Source: Phoronis australis (taxonomy: Eukaryota > Phoronida > Phoronidae). Taken from it: DNA of 64,000 nucleotides. A program made the position numbers and the translations under genes. Below are positions 32,201 to 40,639 of this stretch, piece by piece. Position 1 is the stretch's first letter. Every line of letters begins with the position of its first letter. The notes beneath the pieces were generated by a model. That model ran no database searches and was not told where the DNA came from. It was given only the letters and a program-made list of their open reading frames with translations. Where the stretch lies: assembly GCA_002633005.1 (NCBI GenBank), contig NMRA01000281.1, positions 96,108 through 160,107 on the forward strand, given 5' to 3'.

Positions 32201-33814
32201 GCAGCACATACTATCAGCGTGCAAAGCATAACTAGCAGAGGGAAAGTACACCTGGCGGCACAAACAAGTGCTGAAGGCCCTGTCACATATCTTGGACATT
32301 GAAAGGAGAGCAGAGAAAATGAGCAGTAGTGAATGAGGAAATCAACACCAGGCTTTATTCCACAAGTCCATCGACTGGAAGATGACTGTAGATCTGGAAT
32401 GTCGAGCAGTTTTCCAAACCCCATTTACCACCAAGAGCTTAAATGGAGAATGGTGAAGATTTTGGGGCTCACTAAGACATCACGGAGAGAGCTGTTCAGT
32501 AGCAGCAGAAGCAGCTTTAGCACACATCTATCTGCAGAGAAGTAACACCTGGTAACATGACCGTTGTAAGACTTGAGGTACTGATCCACCTCAGAGGGCC
32601 CGGGTATTGGAGGTCGCACTGAATCAGGGCAGAAAAGACCAATGACGATTCCTAACCAGCTGCAGACAAGCGACAGTCAGCAGCAACGACACAGCTGTTG
32701 ACAGGTAAGTTACCTTAAGGTTAGTTGCCAACATGAAACTTAATCAACCTCTCCTCTATACGGTGAACACCGTTTCTGGCTGGCCAGTAGAGACGGAAGC
32801 TTTTCGGTGAATTGTGCCTCACACTCATTAAAACATCGAAGTCACATTATTTTAAGTACCTTTTGCGCATAGAAGGACACTTTAGGAGGCCGTCGGTGTC
32901 TTTAATTCCCACCAACTCGAACAAATACTCCTGCACTCAAACTTTTTCTTCGAGCAGTCCGTCATTCAGTTCCCAAAATAGGAAACTGGCCATTTTTACA
33001 CAGCATATGCCAGGGGATATGACGTCATACCACCTGCTGCACGCAGGCCAGTTGCCGATTTTGGAAACTGAACGGACTGCTCAAAGAAAAAGTTTGATTA
33101 CGGGAGTATTTGTTTGAGTTGAAAGGATGACATCAACGGCCTCCTAAGGCTAAAGTGTCCCTCTGAGCGAAAAAGGTACTTATAACAACCTGACTTTGGT
33201 TTTGTTGTGAATGTAGGTTAGTGTTGTCTCATCTTTTGTGTTGTTTCGTCGTATGTCATGTTCGTCGGTTAGTTTTTGTTAGTGGCTGGATGTTGTTAGT
33301 ATTACTGTTGTCACGTGAATGGGGCATCATGGGAACTGGATCTCCCTCGCTCTTCGTCTGGTCCTGCTATAGGCAAGACGCCTGCGATTTCTGCGCTTCA
33401 GCATGCGTGTTCAAGACTGTGCATGTCAGGGGATATGACATCATGCCACTTGCTACGAGCAGTGTTCAAAATGGCCAGTTTCTGATTTTGGGAAGCGAAC
33501 GAGGAACTGCTCGAAGAAAAAAATTGATAACGGGAGTATTAGTTCGAGTTAGAAGGATCAGTGCGAGGCACAATTCGCAAGACCATGGTCACTAGGTCAC
33601 TGTCTACCGCTCCTCTCGGCGATGTCAGAGTCAGTGCATCACTCAGTTATAATTATAGCAAATATTTACCTTCAAGTTTCTCAGCAAGAGTCTGAGTTTC
33701 TTCAAGGGGCTTAAAGATATGTTTCGACATGTATAACAGTTGACTTCTGTAAGCTGAATTTGAACGGAGAATCGCTTTTGTAATCAGAAAACATTTCATG
33801 CTGGAGGTCGCCAT
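17024..33814 (-). CDS. mrpl38: Mitochondrial large ribosomal subunit protein mL38, eight coding exons (joined model)
   Basis: This gene encodes a structural protein of the mitochondrial 39S/54S ribosomal subunit, built on a phosphatidylethanolamine-binding-protein (PEBP) fold. Exons in transcript order are 33814-33670, 28135-27986, 26054-25846, 24733-24615, 23861-23700 (or its twin 23285-23124), 19934-19804, 18668-18581 and 17240-17024. Every junction has GT-AG ends and compatible phase, for 1221 nt or 406 residues plus stop. Motifs matching animal mL38 are KPINIGFP (about residue 60), LAEHYGIFRDLF (about 118), DEGSLWTL, NIPGN, GSGWHRYVFVLYRQ (the PEBP GxHR-type segment), MTPAGLAWFQSEWDDSV, PEPLFEYDF, PYHPPQ and YLDRYRDR. 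The N-terminus is rich in basic and hydroxyl residues, as in a mitochondrial targeting peptide. The C-terminus runs some 60 residues past YLDRYRDR, longer than in vertebrates. A segment found in human mL38 before the KPINIG motif was not found, so an exon in intron 1 may be missed. Identification rests on remembered family similarity, with no search run. Confidence 0.93.
17241..18580 (-). other. mrpl38 intron 7
   Basis: Plain AT-rich intron with nothing recognised in it. Confidence 0.8.
18581..18668 (-). CDS. mrpl38: mrpl38 exon 7 (PYHPPQ segment)
   Basis: The acceptor is ctttcag|ACATGCC and the donor CCAGTT|GTAAGT. It encodes MPEPLFEYDFLEPYHPPQ and WPHKKPFQ, matching the family's PEPVFEF...PYHPKQ stretch. 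It is too short to stand out as an open reading frame and was found by requiring continuity with exons 6 and 8. Confidence 0.92.
19804..19934 (-). CDS. mrpl38: mrpl38 exon 6 (MTPAGL...WDDSV segment)
   Basis: The acceptor is cttgcag|CTTGCATG and the donor GATCTAG|GTAAGG. It encodes LHERTFSSLEFYRQW and MTPAGLAWFQSEWDDSVTEF, the best conserved stretch of mL38. The open frame continues 19 codons beyond the donor, but only this donor gives the DMPEPLFEY junction with exon 7. Confidence 0.93.
19935..23123 (-). other. mrpl38 intron 5, containing a Harbinger-like MITE
   Basis: This lies between exon 6 and the left copy of exon 5. Apart from the MITE at 20981-21515 and the start of a direct repeat at 22772, nothing was recognised. 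Confidence 0.8.
20981..21515. mobile_element. MITE with GGGCTGTTCCAGTAAAATCTG ends, PIF/Harbinger-like
   Basis: The 21-bp termini GGGCTGTTCCAGTAAAATCTG are perfect inverted repeats 535 bp apart, flanked by TAA on each side (20978-20980, 21516-21518). A 3-bp TWA target and GGGxxTGTT ends are typical of PIF/Harbinger MITEs. The interior repeats the motif CACCACCYRTAATTTTT in both orientations. There is no coding capacity. Confidence 0.87.
22772..23339. repeat. Left copy of approx. 0.57-kb direct repeat bracketing an N
   Basis: It matches 23341-23915 with few substitutions and two small indels. The N at 23340 sits exactly between the copies. It includes a full mrpl38 exon 5. Confidence 0.93.
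23124..23285 (-). CDS. mrpl38: Second copy of mrpl38 exon 5, probably an assembly duplicate
   Basis: It encodes the same peptide as 23700-23861, with its own acceptor (ttgtag|GGC) and donor CACAA|GTGAGT. It lies in the left copy of a direct repeat (22772-23339 versus 23341-23915) split by an N at 23340. Splicing both copies would break frame: the first ends in phase 2 while the second starts by completing a codon with one base after a GT, giving a repeated and shifted reading. I read it as the second allele or an unmerged contig end, not a true extra exon. Confidence 0.75.
23341..23915. repeat. Right copy of approx. 0.57-kb direct repeat bracketing an N
   Basis: It starts gatgtaagatcgcaaagatc right after the N and ends gggaaagtaat, the last bases before the N in the left copy. 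Its right edge runs on into mrpl38 intron 4. Confidence 0.93.
23700..23861 (-). CDS. mrpl38: mrpl38 exon 5, upstream copy (GSGWHRYVF segment)
   Basis: The acceptor is ttgtag|GGCTAAC and the donor CACAA|GTAAGT. The 162-nt exon encodes ANIPGNDVSKGEVL, PFPVNGSGWHRYVFVLYRQ and DMSTERRCMQH. It carries the PEBP GxHR-type motif. This copy has the stronger donor and lies in the contig half continuous with exon 4, so it was used in the joined model. Confidence 0.9.
24615..24733 (-). CDS. mrpl38: mrpl38 exon 4 (GSLWTL segment)
   Basis: The acceptor is tttgcag|GTAACC. The donor is ATGGT|GTATGT, chosen over the overlapping ATG|GTGTAT because only it keeps frame with exon 5. It encodes WSADEGSLWTLCMTAPDSHL and EVLHWMV. 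The APDSH stretch stands where canonical PEBP proteins have the DPDAP motif. Confidence 0.92.
25846..26054 (-). CDS. mrpl38: mrpl38 exon 3 (start of PEBP-like core)
   Basis: The acceptor is ttctag|TGACCG and the donor AATCAG|GTACTG. It encodes VPLEEVDHDY, LAEHYGIFRDLFDNAFFVP and NILPVYRGNRIPANQ, which align with the family segments for the start of the PEBP-like domain. It ends in phase 0. Confidence 0.93.
26055..27985 (-). other. mrpl38 intron 2
   Basis: AT-rich intron. The frame at 26339-26617 (minus) has no family likeness and is not needed for continuity between exons 2 and 3. Confidence 0.8.
27986..28135 (-). CDS. mrpl38: mrpl38 exon 2 (KPINIGFP motif, basic helix)
   Basis: The acceptor is tttcag|AAATGAGC and the donor CTGT|GTAAGT. 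It encodes a segment with KPINIGFPLATRRR followed by a lysine-rich stretch, matching the conserved K-x-x-IGLP region ahead of the PEBP core of mL38. It ends in phase 1, and the split codon with exon 3 gives Leu. Confidence 0.88.
28590..30076 (+). mobile_element. R2-like non-LTR retrotransposon, reverse transcriptase part (decayed)
   Basis: Translation with frameshifts gives the reverse transcriptase of the R2-like group common in marine animals. Visible in order are GWGKAEGCFIPK, EYFRPISLLSIECKIFF, a PGYSGC motif, WLDLANAYGCMPR (RT block with the first catalytic Asp), then FMDDLTITT (the catalytic YxDD box as FMDD), VRWARMKFKVPKSR and YLGRNHGITM (thumb region). Stops after the NAYG block and before FMDD, plus several frame changes, make it non-functional. 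The N-terminal zinc-finger/Myb part is absent. It lies antisense to mrpl38 in intron 1, and the 3' end continues at 32040 after the inserted element. Confidence 0.85.
30081..32035 (-). mobile_element. TTAA-flanked non-autonomous DNA transposon, copy 2
   Basis: The termini are GGTAGGTGGATACAC and GTGTATACACCTACC, each flanked by TTAA (30077-30080 and 32036-32039). The body is 1955 bp and matches 5561-7551 along its length in reverse orientation, including the stretch that translates to MYKIIMILILW. It splits the R2-like element. There is no transposase-length frame. TTAA targets with GG-starting ends fit the piggyBac or Kolobok superfamilies, but which of the two cannot be decided here. Confidence 0.88.
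32040..32560 (+). mobile_element. R2-like retrotransposon, C-terminal zinc knuckle and endonuclease remnant
   Basis: This continues the retroelement interrupted at 30076. It carries LPTPRNLCLWGK, then the C-x2-C-x7-H-x4-C knuckle (CASCGEPRTLQHILSAC), a GKYTWRHKQVLKAL segment and DWKMTVDL. It then jumps to a region like the end of the family's endonuclease (SLRHHGESC...AAEAALAHIYLQRSNTW in another frame). The PD-(D/E)xK endonuclease core between these blocks appears deleted. Family assignment is from memory. Confidence 0.78.
32855..33180. mobile_element. Foldback MITE flanked by TA
   Basis: The left arm begins AGTACCTTTTGCGC and carries GGACACTTTAGGAGGCCGT. The right arm is its reverse complement with small differences, and the inner arms (aactcgaac...ggactgctc) also pair. 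TA flanks both ends (32853-32854, 33181-33182), as expected of Tc1/mariner-type insertion. The superfamily is inferred only from the TA. It lies in mrpl38 intron 1. Confidence 0.8.
33425..33555. mobile_element. Partial second copy of the TA-flanked foldback MITE
   Basis: It matches the right inner half of 32855-33180: caggggatatgac, aactgctcgaagaaaaa and cgggagtatt in the same order, with divergence. The outer arms are not recognisable, so it is truncated or older. Confidence 0.65.
33670..33814 (-). CDS. mrpl38: mrpl38 exon 1 (start codon, targeting peptide)
   Basis: The start lies in the context CCAATATGGCGACC, the ATGGCGNC style common at starts of housekeeping genes. It encodes 48 residues beginning MATSSMKCFLITKAILRSNS, positively charged with no acidic residue for the first 37, as expected for mitochondrial import. 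The donor is GAAG|GTAAAT, leaving phase 1, which joins exon 2 to form a Glu codon. Assignment to mrpl38 rests on strand, phase and targeting-peptide character, since this end of the family is poorly conserved. Confidence 0.7.
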
Positions 33815-34599
33815 ATTGGAGTTTCCCGGATATGGAAATAGCGAGCAAATCAAGGGAAATAACTCTTGGCTTCCCTGAAAATGTATCGACTGATGAACTC
33901 GGCGAAAGAACTTTCATAAAAGAATAACACGACGCCGCGTATTGCTAGAGAATTTAACTTGAGACAACGTAAAAATATTTTTCTTCACTTGCTTAGCTTT
34001 CCATAAATTAGCCTAATGTATAGCAATATGACACATTTAAACTTGTGTGGAACTTTTAGTTGACCGGCTCCGGACCAGCTATATCAAAATCGGCGGGTAA
34101 AGTTGTGTTTTGTTTGTTAAGGTTACAGTCAACCTTGCCGTCGCCAATTCCTCTAGTCCTTCTCCAGGGGCCCAGTTTTATCAAACGTCATTTAAGGTGG
34201 TGGAATTTTCAAGTATACTTTTTATTCTACTTGAATATAAACTAATTGAATATGTTTACGTCGATAGGTGTCAGTGTTTTCATTTTACAAAAAATGTAGG
34301 TTGCCTTCATAAAAACGTGCCTACGACTGTCCGCACTTATAGAAACGATCCCCAGTTTTGCCCGACAAATCACATGCATCGATTTGCCTATCCAATTTGC
34401 TTTACTGAATTGAAACCGCCCACGTGTTTATCCTCTGCTCCATTGATTGAAAACACTCGATTATTAAAAGTGCAGAACTTAAAATTGTTCTATACAATCT
34501 TTTGTTTATTCATCATCTAAAATTATTTTCAGATGCAATAATATCTAAAGCCATTCTAACGTTACACGTGTCGTCGGCAGAAGTTTGTTTAGGCACGAA
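33815..34599. promoter_or_regulatory. Head-to-head intergenic promoter region of mrpl38
   Basis: This interval lies between the mrpl38 start codon (minus) and the first candidate exon of a plus-strand gene. It must hold the mrpl38 promoter. No TATA box at a usual distance was recognised. The ATGGCGACC start context resembles YY1-type initiation sites of ribosomal and mitochondrial genes. Open frames at 34060-34520 show nothing recognisable. Confidence 0.4.
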
Positions 34600-37500
34600 A
34601 TGGTAAGAGCATTAATTTCTGATTGGTCTGCCACGAAATTTTCAAAAAAGACATAAGAATTCTTTAGTACAAGTCAGGCTATTTATTTCTTTAAAATATC
34701 AATATCATGTTGACGGCGGTAATTTGGACGGACGTTTACTTTCGTTTCGCTTTGCATGAGGTTTTTAACGAATATAAAACAGGGCGAATGTCCTTAATAT
34801 TAAGTTTTGAACAGACCGTTCTGAGAGTGGTCATGTTAGAAAAACTGTTTTCTGACCTCAGCTGACTCTCGGAACTTTCTAAAAGCACGGAAGAACGGCG
34901 TGACACAAATTAGCCTAAAGTGGACAAAGCATTAATCTGTTAATGCGAAAATTCACAAAATAATGGAATGTTTAAATGCCAAAATCATATTAAATAATGA
35001 ATGAGTCAAATTAAAATATCTATAAATTCTCTTCCAAGTAAAATTGTTTTTTATTGGTAAAAAGTCCGAAACAATTTTCGCATATCATTTGTAAAGTTAA
35101 TATTGGATGGTTATTTCACTGATTTCAGACAAAAGAATGCAACGTTGAACATGTAAAACTAGCACTTGTCAGAAAGCACATTCAGGTGAGCTACATGAAA
35201 CCTAAACAATGGACAGTGGATATAGTATCACACAGGTGCGCAGCCGGGGGCAGGTAACGAAACAACATCGCTTTGTTCCACTTATTCGTCATGTTCCTTT
35301 GGACGGTACAAACTCCAATAGAGTGAGACACGTATCAATGCCCTAGTATGAGCACATATAAATTGATTTTAAGTGCAGTCAAACAGTCACAATTGCTCTT
35401 ATAGAAACTTGTATCTTTTCCTTCGAAAAGGAGAGAACATTTTATGAAAGGCATTCTAAAGAAGTGTTGCATTCGCGTTGATTTGGCGAGAGTGGTCTTT
35501 CATAACGCGTAGAGAAAGATGAAAAGATAGCTATTGAGTTGAGTGCGGTTCTTAGATTTTATCGGTGGAAAGTTTATTTGTAATGCCTCAAACAATGCAC
35601 AAAAGATTGCGCTAAATAATCCGGAAGTCAGGCGTGAATCTTGACCCAGTAATTTCGCACAAGCCTGTGTGAAACCATGTGTAAACGCCTTTAATTAATA
35701 AGAATAAAGAACGGCACGGTCGCAATTAGTCGCGGTCCAGAGATAATAGTGATATGTGGCTAATTTGCTTATCTCTGTTGGTGTACCTGAATTGCGTCTT
35801 CTTGCACGCGCGCATGAGGCTTCTAGAAAATTACAGAATGCTGGTTCATGTTGGTAATCCATCACCACGGTTGGGCAATACGCCAGCGTGCATGTACTCC
35901 ATATTCGTTTTCGTGGTGTTTTGTTTTTGACAAACACAGACCAAGATTTAGGTAACATAAGATAAAATAAAACCAAACTACTAAGAAATGCATTTTAAAT
36001 CGGATGTTCTCACTCATGGGCGGATCCAGGGTTTTGAGTGATGGGAGGGGGGGGAAAGGGCAAAGTATTAGCCAGGATTTTGCCACATTTTCATTACCGA
36101 ACTGTCAAAAGGAATCTGGGAGGATAATGGGGGGCATGGCCCCCTTGGTCCCCCTTAAACCCGCCACTGTCATTGTCCTATTATATATTTTTACATTCTG
36201 CTATCATGCACCTAAATGGTGTATTCGGAATGTAATGTGTCTGGCTCAGATAGAGATAAATATAAACTAAGACATTTAAGAAAAAATATTGAAAACAAGC
36301 AATATTCCATGGAAAAACAGTACCAGTTGTGAAATACTTTATGTATAATAAGTCTAATCTACTTTCTCTTATGTGTAGTAAACGACTTGTTCATCCTGTT
36401 TCTACTGCTGAGACTTATTTGGTGTAACGTGTAGATGTATGTTGATATCTAAACTTTTTGAGGATATTTCAGTCGTTGAATGCTCTTCCTCTTGCCGATG
36501 CTAATGAGAGATTTTGGTGTCTGTTTCTCATCCAACTCCATATGTCTAAAGTGATCAGGATCACGCTAATTTTGGTCACCACTACAGCGCTTACGTCCTG
36601 CTGAGCGAATAGCGGTTCAAATTAGTCACACATGTGCCGGGGAGAGCACGGGTGCACCTCAGACTTGCACCCGATGAACCGCGCGCGTCAGAGCACGAGA
36701 TTTCTCCCGCCAGTTGACTTAAAGTAATGGTGCGTCCCTGACGCTGCCTCTGGCCAAATGAGAAAAGCTTTGACTTCGTGTGAAATCGAACGCCCAAACA
36801 ATAGTTTGGTCAAGAAAGAAAAACAACCCATTCAATGGGATTGAATTGGCTCAATGGTTTGCAGAAAGTTAATTACTTTCATTGATTAGGGTGAAACTAA
36901 GCGAATTAATTGTGATGTAACTTAAATTGACCGTCGATGTAAAGTCGTTCTTTCACGATGACCGTTGCATGTATTTAGACACCCGGGCAGACTACCTATA
37001 TTTTATCAGAAATTATCACATGCCTGATGAATTAATTTGTTTTATTGCTTCCTCGTTTTGCATAAAAGTTGTTGAGAAAGCATGTTTTCATGTTTTTTTT
37101 TCTTTTTGTTTTGTGATGCCCAAATCTGCAACTACCGGGGCATTAATTAAACAGATCACTCGTGTGTTGTGTCAGAGAATAACAGCAACCGAATTAAAGC
37201 AAATTTATAGAAATGTTGATGAAGGTTCATAGCGACAAATCTCTGTATCAATTCAAATATGCAGAAATTAGCGTAGTAGCAGTATCTATTTTCTGAGAGT
37301 AGAACGCCTGCAGACTTTGGTTTTTAACTCTGTATCAACCTGTATGGTTACGTGACCATGTGTTTTTATGAATATCGGCAAAAAGGTGAAGTCATTGACT
37401 GTACTTGATTGACTTCGTCTTTCTTCAGGGTCAAGCAGCTGAGACATCTGATTGGTCTGTAAGCCGCAAGCTGTCATCGATAACCAATCAGATGTCTTAA

Positions 37501-38715
37501 TCGTCTGGCACTCTGCGAAACCGACGAAGTCAATCAAATGTACCCATTGCAAAATAAAAACGGTATCAACAACATTAGCACGAGACAAATGTTCAAGATG
37601 AAGTCTCAAAAACGCAGTTCGAATTTTCTAAATTATTATTTCGTTCGCATTTTATGCAACTTTTGATTTCATATATACAAATCATAAAATTTTCTAATTT
37701 TGATGGTTGCTCATACAAAAGTGGAACATTTTAAAAAACAAATCCTAGTACTAGTAAGAATCATTAGTTTTCATACACGTCATACGTTGGTCATACAATG
37801 AAGACTAATAACTCTTACTTATACAATATCAACGCGCTTATTTATAACATCATGATTATATAGATTGCTGGTGGAGATTTGTAGAATAGTGCAGTAGGCA
37901 TAGTAATTTATGAGTACAGTTTCTTGTGAATCCTATCAGCCATTTCTGATACTTATAGTTTCAAAGGCAGTCAATTTTGAATACATTTCCAGGGTCCTAC
38001 AAACACGAAACCTCAAGTGACAATTATGTCTTTACTAATCTGTAGTCACGTGCAATTAAGTGTCACTTTTCTGCGAAAGCTAGTTCTTGATTTGCCACAG
38101 TTAATATTTCCTTTGTGAAGATCTGCACATTGCAAAGCGCGTGGCATATCCGTCTGTTTTTATTGAAAACAAAGTGTCCAAAACGACAGGGTTGATCGTA
38201 GAAATAGAAATATTAACTTTTAATTACTCCGTTGACGTTGTTACGGTAAATGCTTCTGAACAAGAGGACGACATAAATATATTATCTAATCGACATGGAT
38301 GATTTCATTTGTATATTTCCTGAACGTATGTGGCAGGTTGGTTTGATCGCTTCTTTAAAGGAGAGGACGCAAGAAAGTTCGAACTAAAGTCTTCGAGAAT
38401 GAGCAATCCGGTGATGAACTTAATAGTTTTCATGCAAAAGGATTTTTTCATTCTGGCCATCTCATATTATTTCCAATTTATCACACTGGTTATTAAAATC
38501 AAGTCGTTACCGGTTGAAGCAAGTTTGTAGGTCTCGATAACTGTTTCTTCCAATTGAACATCAAATAAAACTGTTTATTATTTTTTCTTGACAGGGATTT
38601 CAAACGATCAGACAAACGACATGAAACACTTGATGGAATATCAGGTCACTTACTACAAACGAATTAATTCACTTAACCTGAGAGCCCAACTAGAATTTAG
38701 CGTCTGAAGAATAAA
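34600..38715 (+). CDS. Candidate small five-exon gene, 77 residues, unknown function
   Basis: A phase-consistent chain: first exon ending ATG|GTAAGA at 34602; 35129-35185 (acceptor ctgatttcag, donor CATTCAG|GTGAGC); 37155-37224 (first AG after a long T tract, donor GAAG|GTTCAT); 38337-38410 (acceptor gtggcag, donor CCG|GTGATG); and 38595-38624 (acceptor ttttttcttgacag, stop TGA), with AATAAA at 38710-38715. The peptide contains VEHVKLALVRKH, TATELKQIYRNVDEG and WFDRFFKGEDARKFELK. It is charged, probably helical and without a signal peptide. I do not recognise the family. The 35129 and 38595 splice sites are good, but the 37224 donor is weak, so exon membership is uncertain. It would be transcribed divergently from mrpl38. 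Confidence 0.35.
36015..36169 (-). mobile_element. Small MITE with CAGTGGCGG / GGATCCGCCC ends, copy 2
   Basis: The reverse complement reads CAGTGGCGGGTTTAAGGGGG at one end and CTCAAAACCCTGGATCCGCC at the other, matching 12914-13062 in reverse. It has G-rich and C-rich interior blocks and no coding capacity. Confidence 0.82.
37401..37542. mobile_element. Foldback element with TTGATTGACTTCGTC arms
   Basis: The outer arms GTACTTGATTGACTTCGTC and GACGAAGTCAATCAAATGTAC are inverted, and so are inner arms agacatctgattgg and ccaatcagatgtct. At about 142 bp it looks like a small palindromic MITE. The GTAC at both tips might be target or terminus. Confidence 0.72.
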
Positions 38716-38892
38716 GTTATTTTTTACAAAAAAACAAAAATCCAAACTCGTTTTATTTGAGTGATTATAAACCTGCTTTGCACTACAAAAACCAAAATTT
38801 GATTTACTACTGGCCATTTGCCGTTATGAACTTGGGCCCAAAATTTTCCTTAGTTAAATTTGAGGTAATTCCAGAGTTTGGAAGGAAGTAGC

Positions 38893-38923
38893 AGCAAGGA
38901 GTGTAATACATACACTCCTTGCT
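38893..38923. other. Perfect 13-bp stem hairpin
   Basis: AGCAAGGAGTGTA and its exact reverse complement are separated by a 5-base loop (ATACA). No T tract follows and no gene ends nearby. Confidence 0.8.
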
Positions 38924-40541
38924 GGCAATTGGTTACTTTAGCAGCTAGAAACCCGCGTTTGACTCCGCGGTCTACACTTGTATTGCTTGTTTTCAAGCAA
39001 TAACGAATTTGCCAGTTCATTTGAAGTCTTGAAATCACTAGATCTCAATTTTCATAACGTCAAGTGACCTAAATCAAAATTAGTTTTTGTATCGGAAAGC
39101 GAGTTATAGCCAGCCACATTATATTAAACCGAGTTCACTTTTTACGAAGGGGTTAACGTTTGAGACTGTTTCAACGAGTTGACCACGTACAGCATATGCG
39201 TGTAGGCCTACTAGTGACTGTCGATGCTAATGACTTGTACTACTCATCATTAAAACTGACATTTGGTGAGGGTAGATTTATAATATACGTGTGCATCAAA
39301 CTTTGTCAACTGAACAAACCCATTTTAGTCTGAAAACGCCTGACTTAATCTGTGTACAAAGGGTAAAACCAGGACAAATGAGCACAATGCTACAACTTGT
39401 TTACTGTCAACTTACGTAAGTGTTCGTGTTCGCTTCTTAGGCATTTGACTAGTGTTAAAAAGAATGGTCACACTCGGTCTTTTGCTCGGAGCGATGTTCA
39501 AAAATAGCAAAAACGTGAAACAGTTCGCAAATAAACAAATGCAATTAATTCTATAATTAGAAAGCGTGATGCCAAGAGTTGCCGTGACACGACGGACGTC
39601 GGCAGAAAAAAATGGATTGAATTTTTATTCTGTTCAGCACGTGCAACTCTATTTGGTCTATTAATCATGTAAACTGGTTGTAAATATTTGTTTCATAATC
39701 AAAACTTGTGTTTCAAATTTCGGAAAATTACTTCTTTAAAACGAACCATTAACACGGTCATTCAATTACGACTTCATACATGAGGGTGATTGATCCACTG
39801 TAAGCGAGACTTCTTTTAGATTCTCTTCTTTGAACTAGAATTCACAACCAATTCATCAAATATGAAATTGACACATTATATTTAACTCAAGACATGCCAC
39901 GTGACAAGTATTATTTCCTATTGTCAAACATAAGTTCTACGACAAATGTACAAATTAGCGATAATTGATTAACTTTCAGGGTTTAGCGTACCTGTTGCAA
40001 GTCAAAATGCTCCACGTTGAAAGAAAATGAAATGACACGATTCTGTTGCTTTGTTCACAAACAATTTACACTTGTTGAAATCCATGTTTGCATTCAGAAC
40101 GTTTGTGGGAATTGCATATTTACACTTTTTGTCTCTAAAGTAGGCGTTCAATAGTTATTTCAAGTTAGCAGCATTGTTCGAAAATGGGTAAAATAAAATA
40201 TATATTTGTACACAAATGCCCACCAGCCCAATAGTACATTGCACAACAAACAAACAAATATGACCCATAAAAGTATTTACACGAGACTTCTGACATGGAA
40301 TGCTGTCTTTGTAAACATTCCTAACTTTTTAAGGGAAGACACCTCATGAACTTTAAACAGTCAGAGTAATTATTCAGTTGTGGGATAAACAGTTACCTAA
40401 GTTCGCGATACAACAAACACCGCATTAAAAAGGAAACTCTTCTTTCTTCTATCTCAAATATATTGAATTTTTACAGAATGGACAAATTATAAGTTCGCGA
40501 TCAACAGACAATCTTCCTCATTCTAGAGAATGGTTTGAACA

Positions 40542-40639
40542 TCGGAGTTTTCATGATAAATTTCTCCCGAATTTCATACATTTTAAAACCTCGGAGTTTT
40601 CATGATAAACTTCTACCGAATTTCCTACATTTTAAAACC
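40542..40639. repeat. 49-bp tandem duplication
   Basis: tcggagttttcatgataaa through ttttaaaacc is repeated twice with three or four substitutions. Confidence 0.93.

Larger units (their letters stand above)
28136..33669 (-). other. mrpl38 intron 1, site of nested transposon insertions
   Basis: The intron lies between exons 1 and 2 and is far longer than the other introns because of inserts: an R2-like retroelement (28590-30076 and 32040-32560), a TTAA-flanked element inside it (30081-32035), and foldback MITEs at 32855-33180 and 33425-33555. Without these, about 1.1 kb remains. A missed mL38 exon could lie in the remainder, but none was found. Confidence 0.75.
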
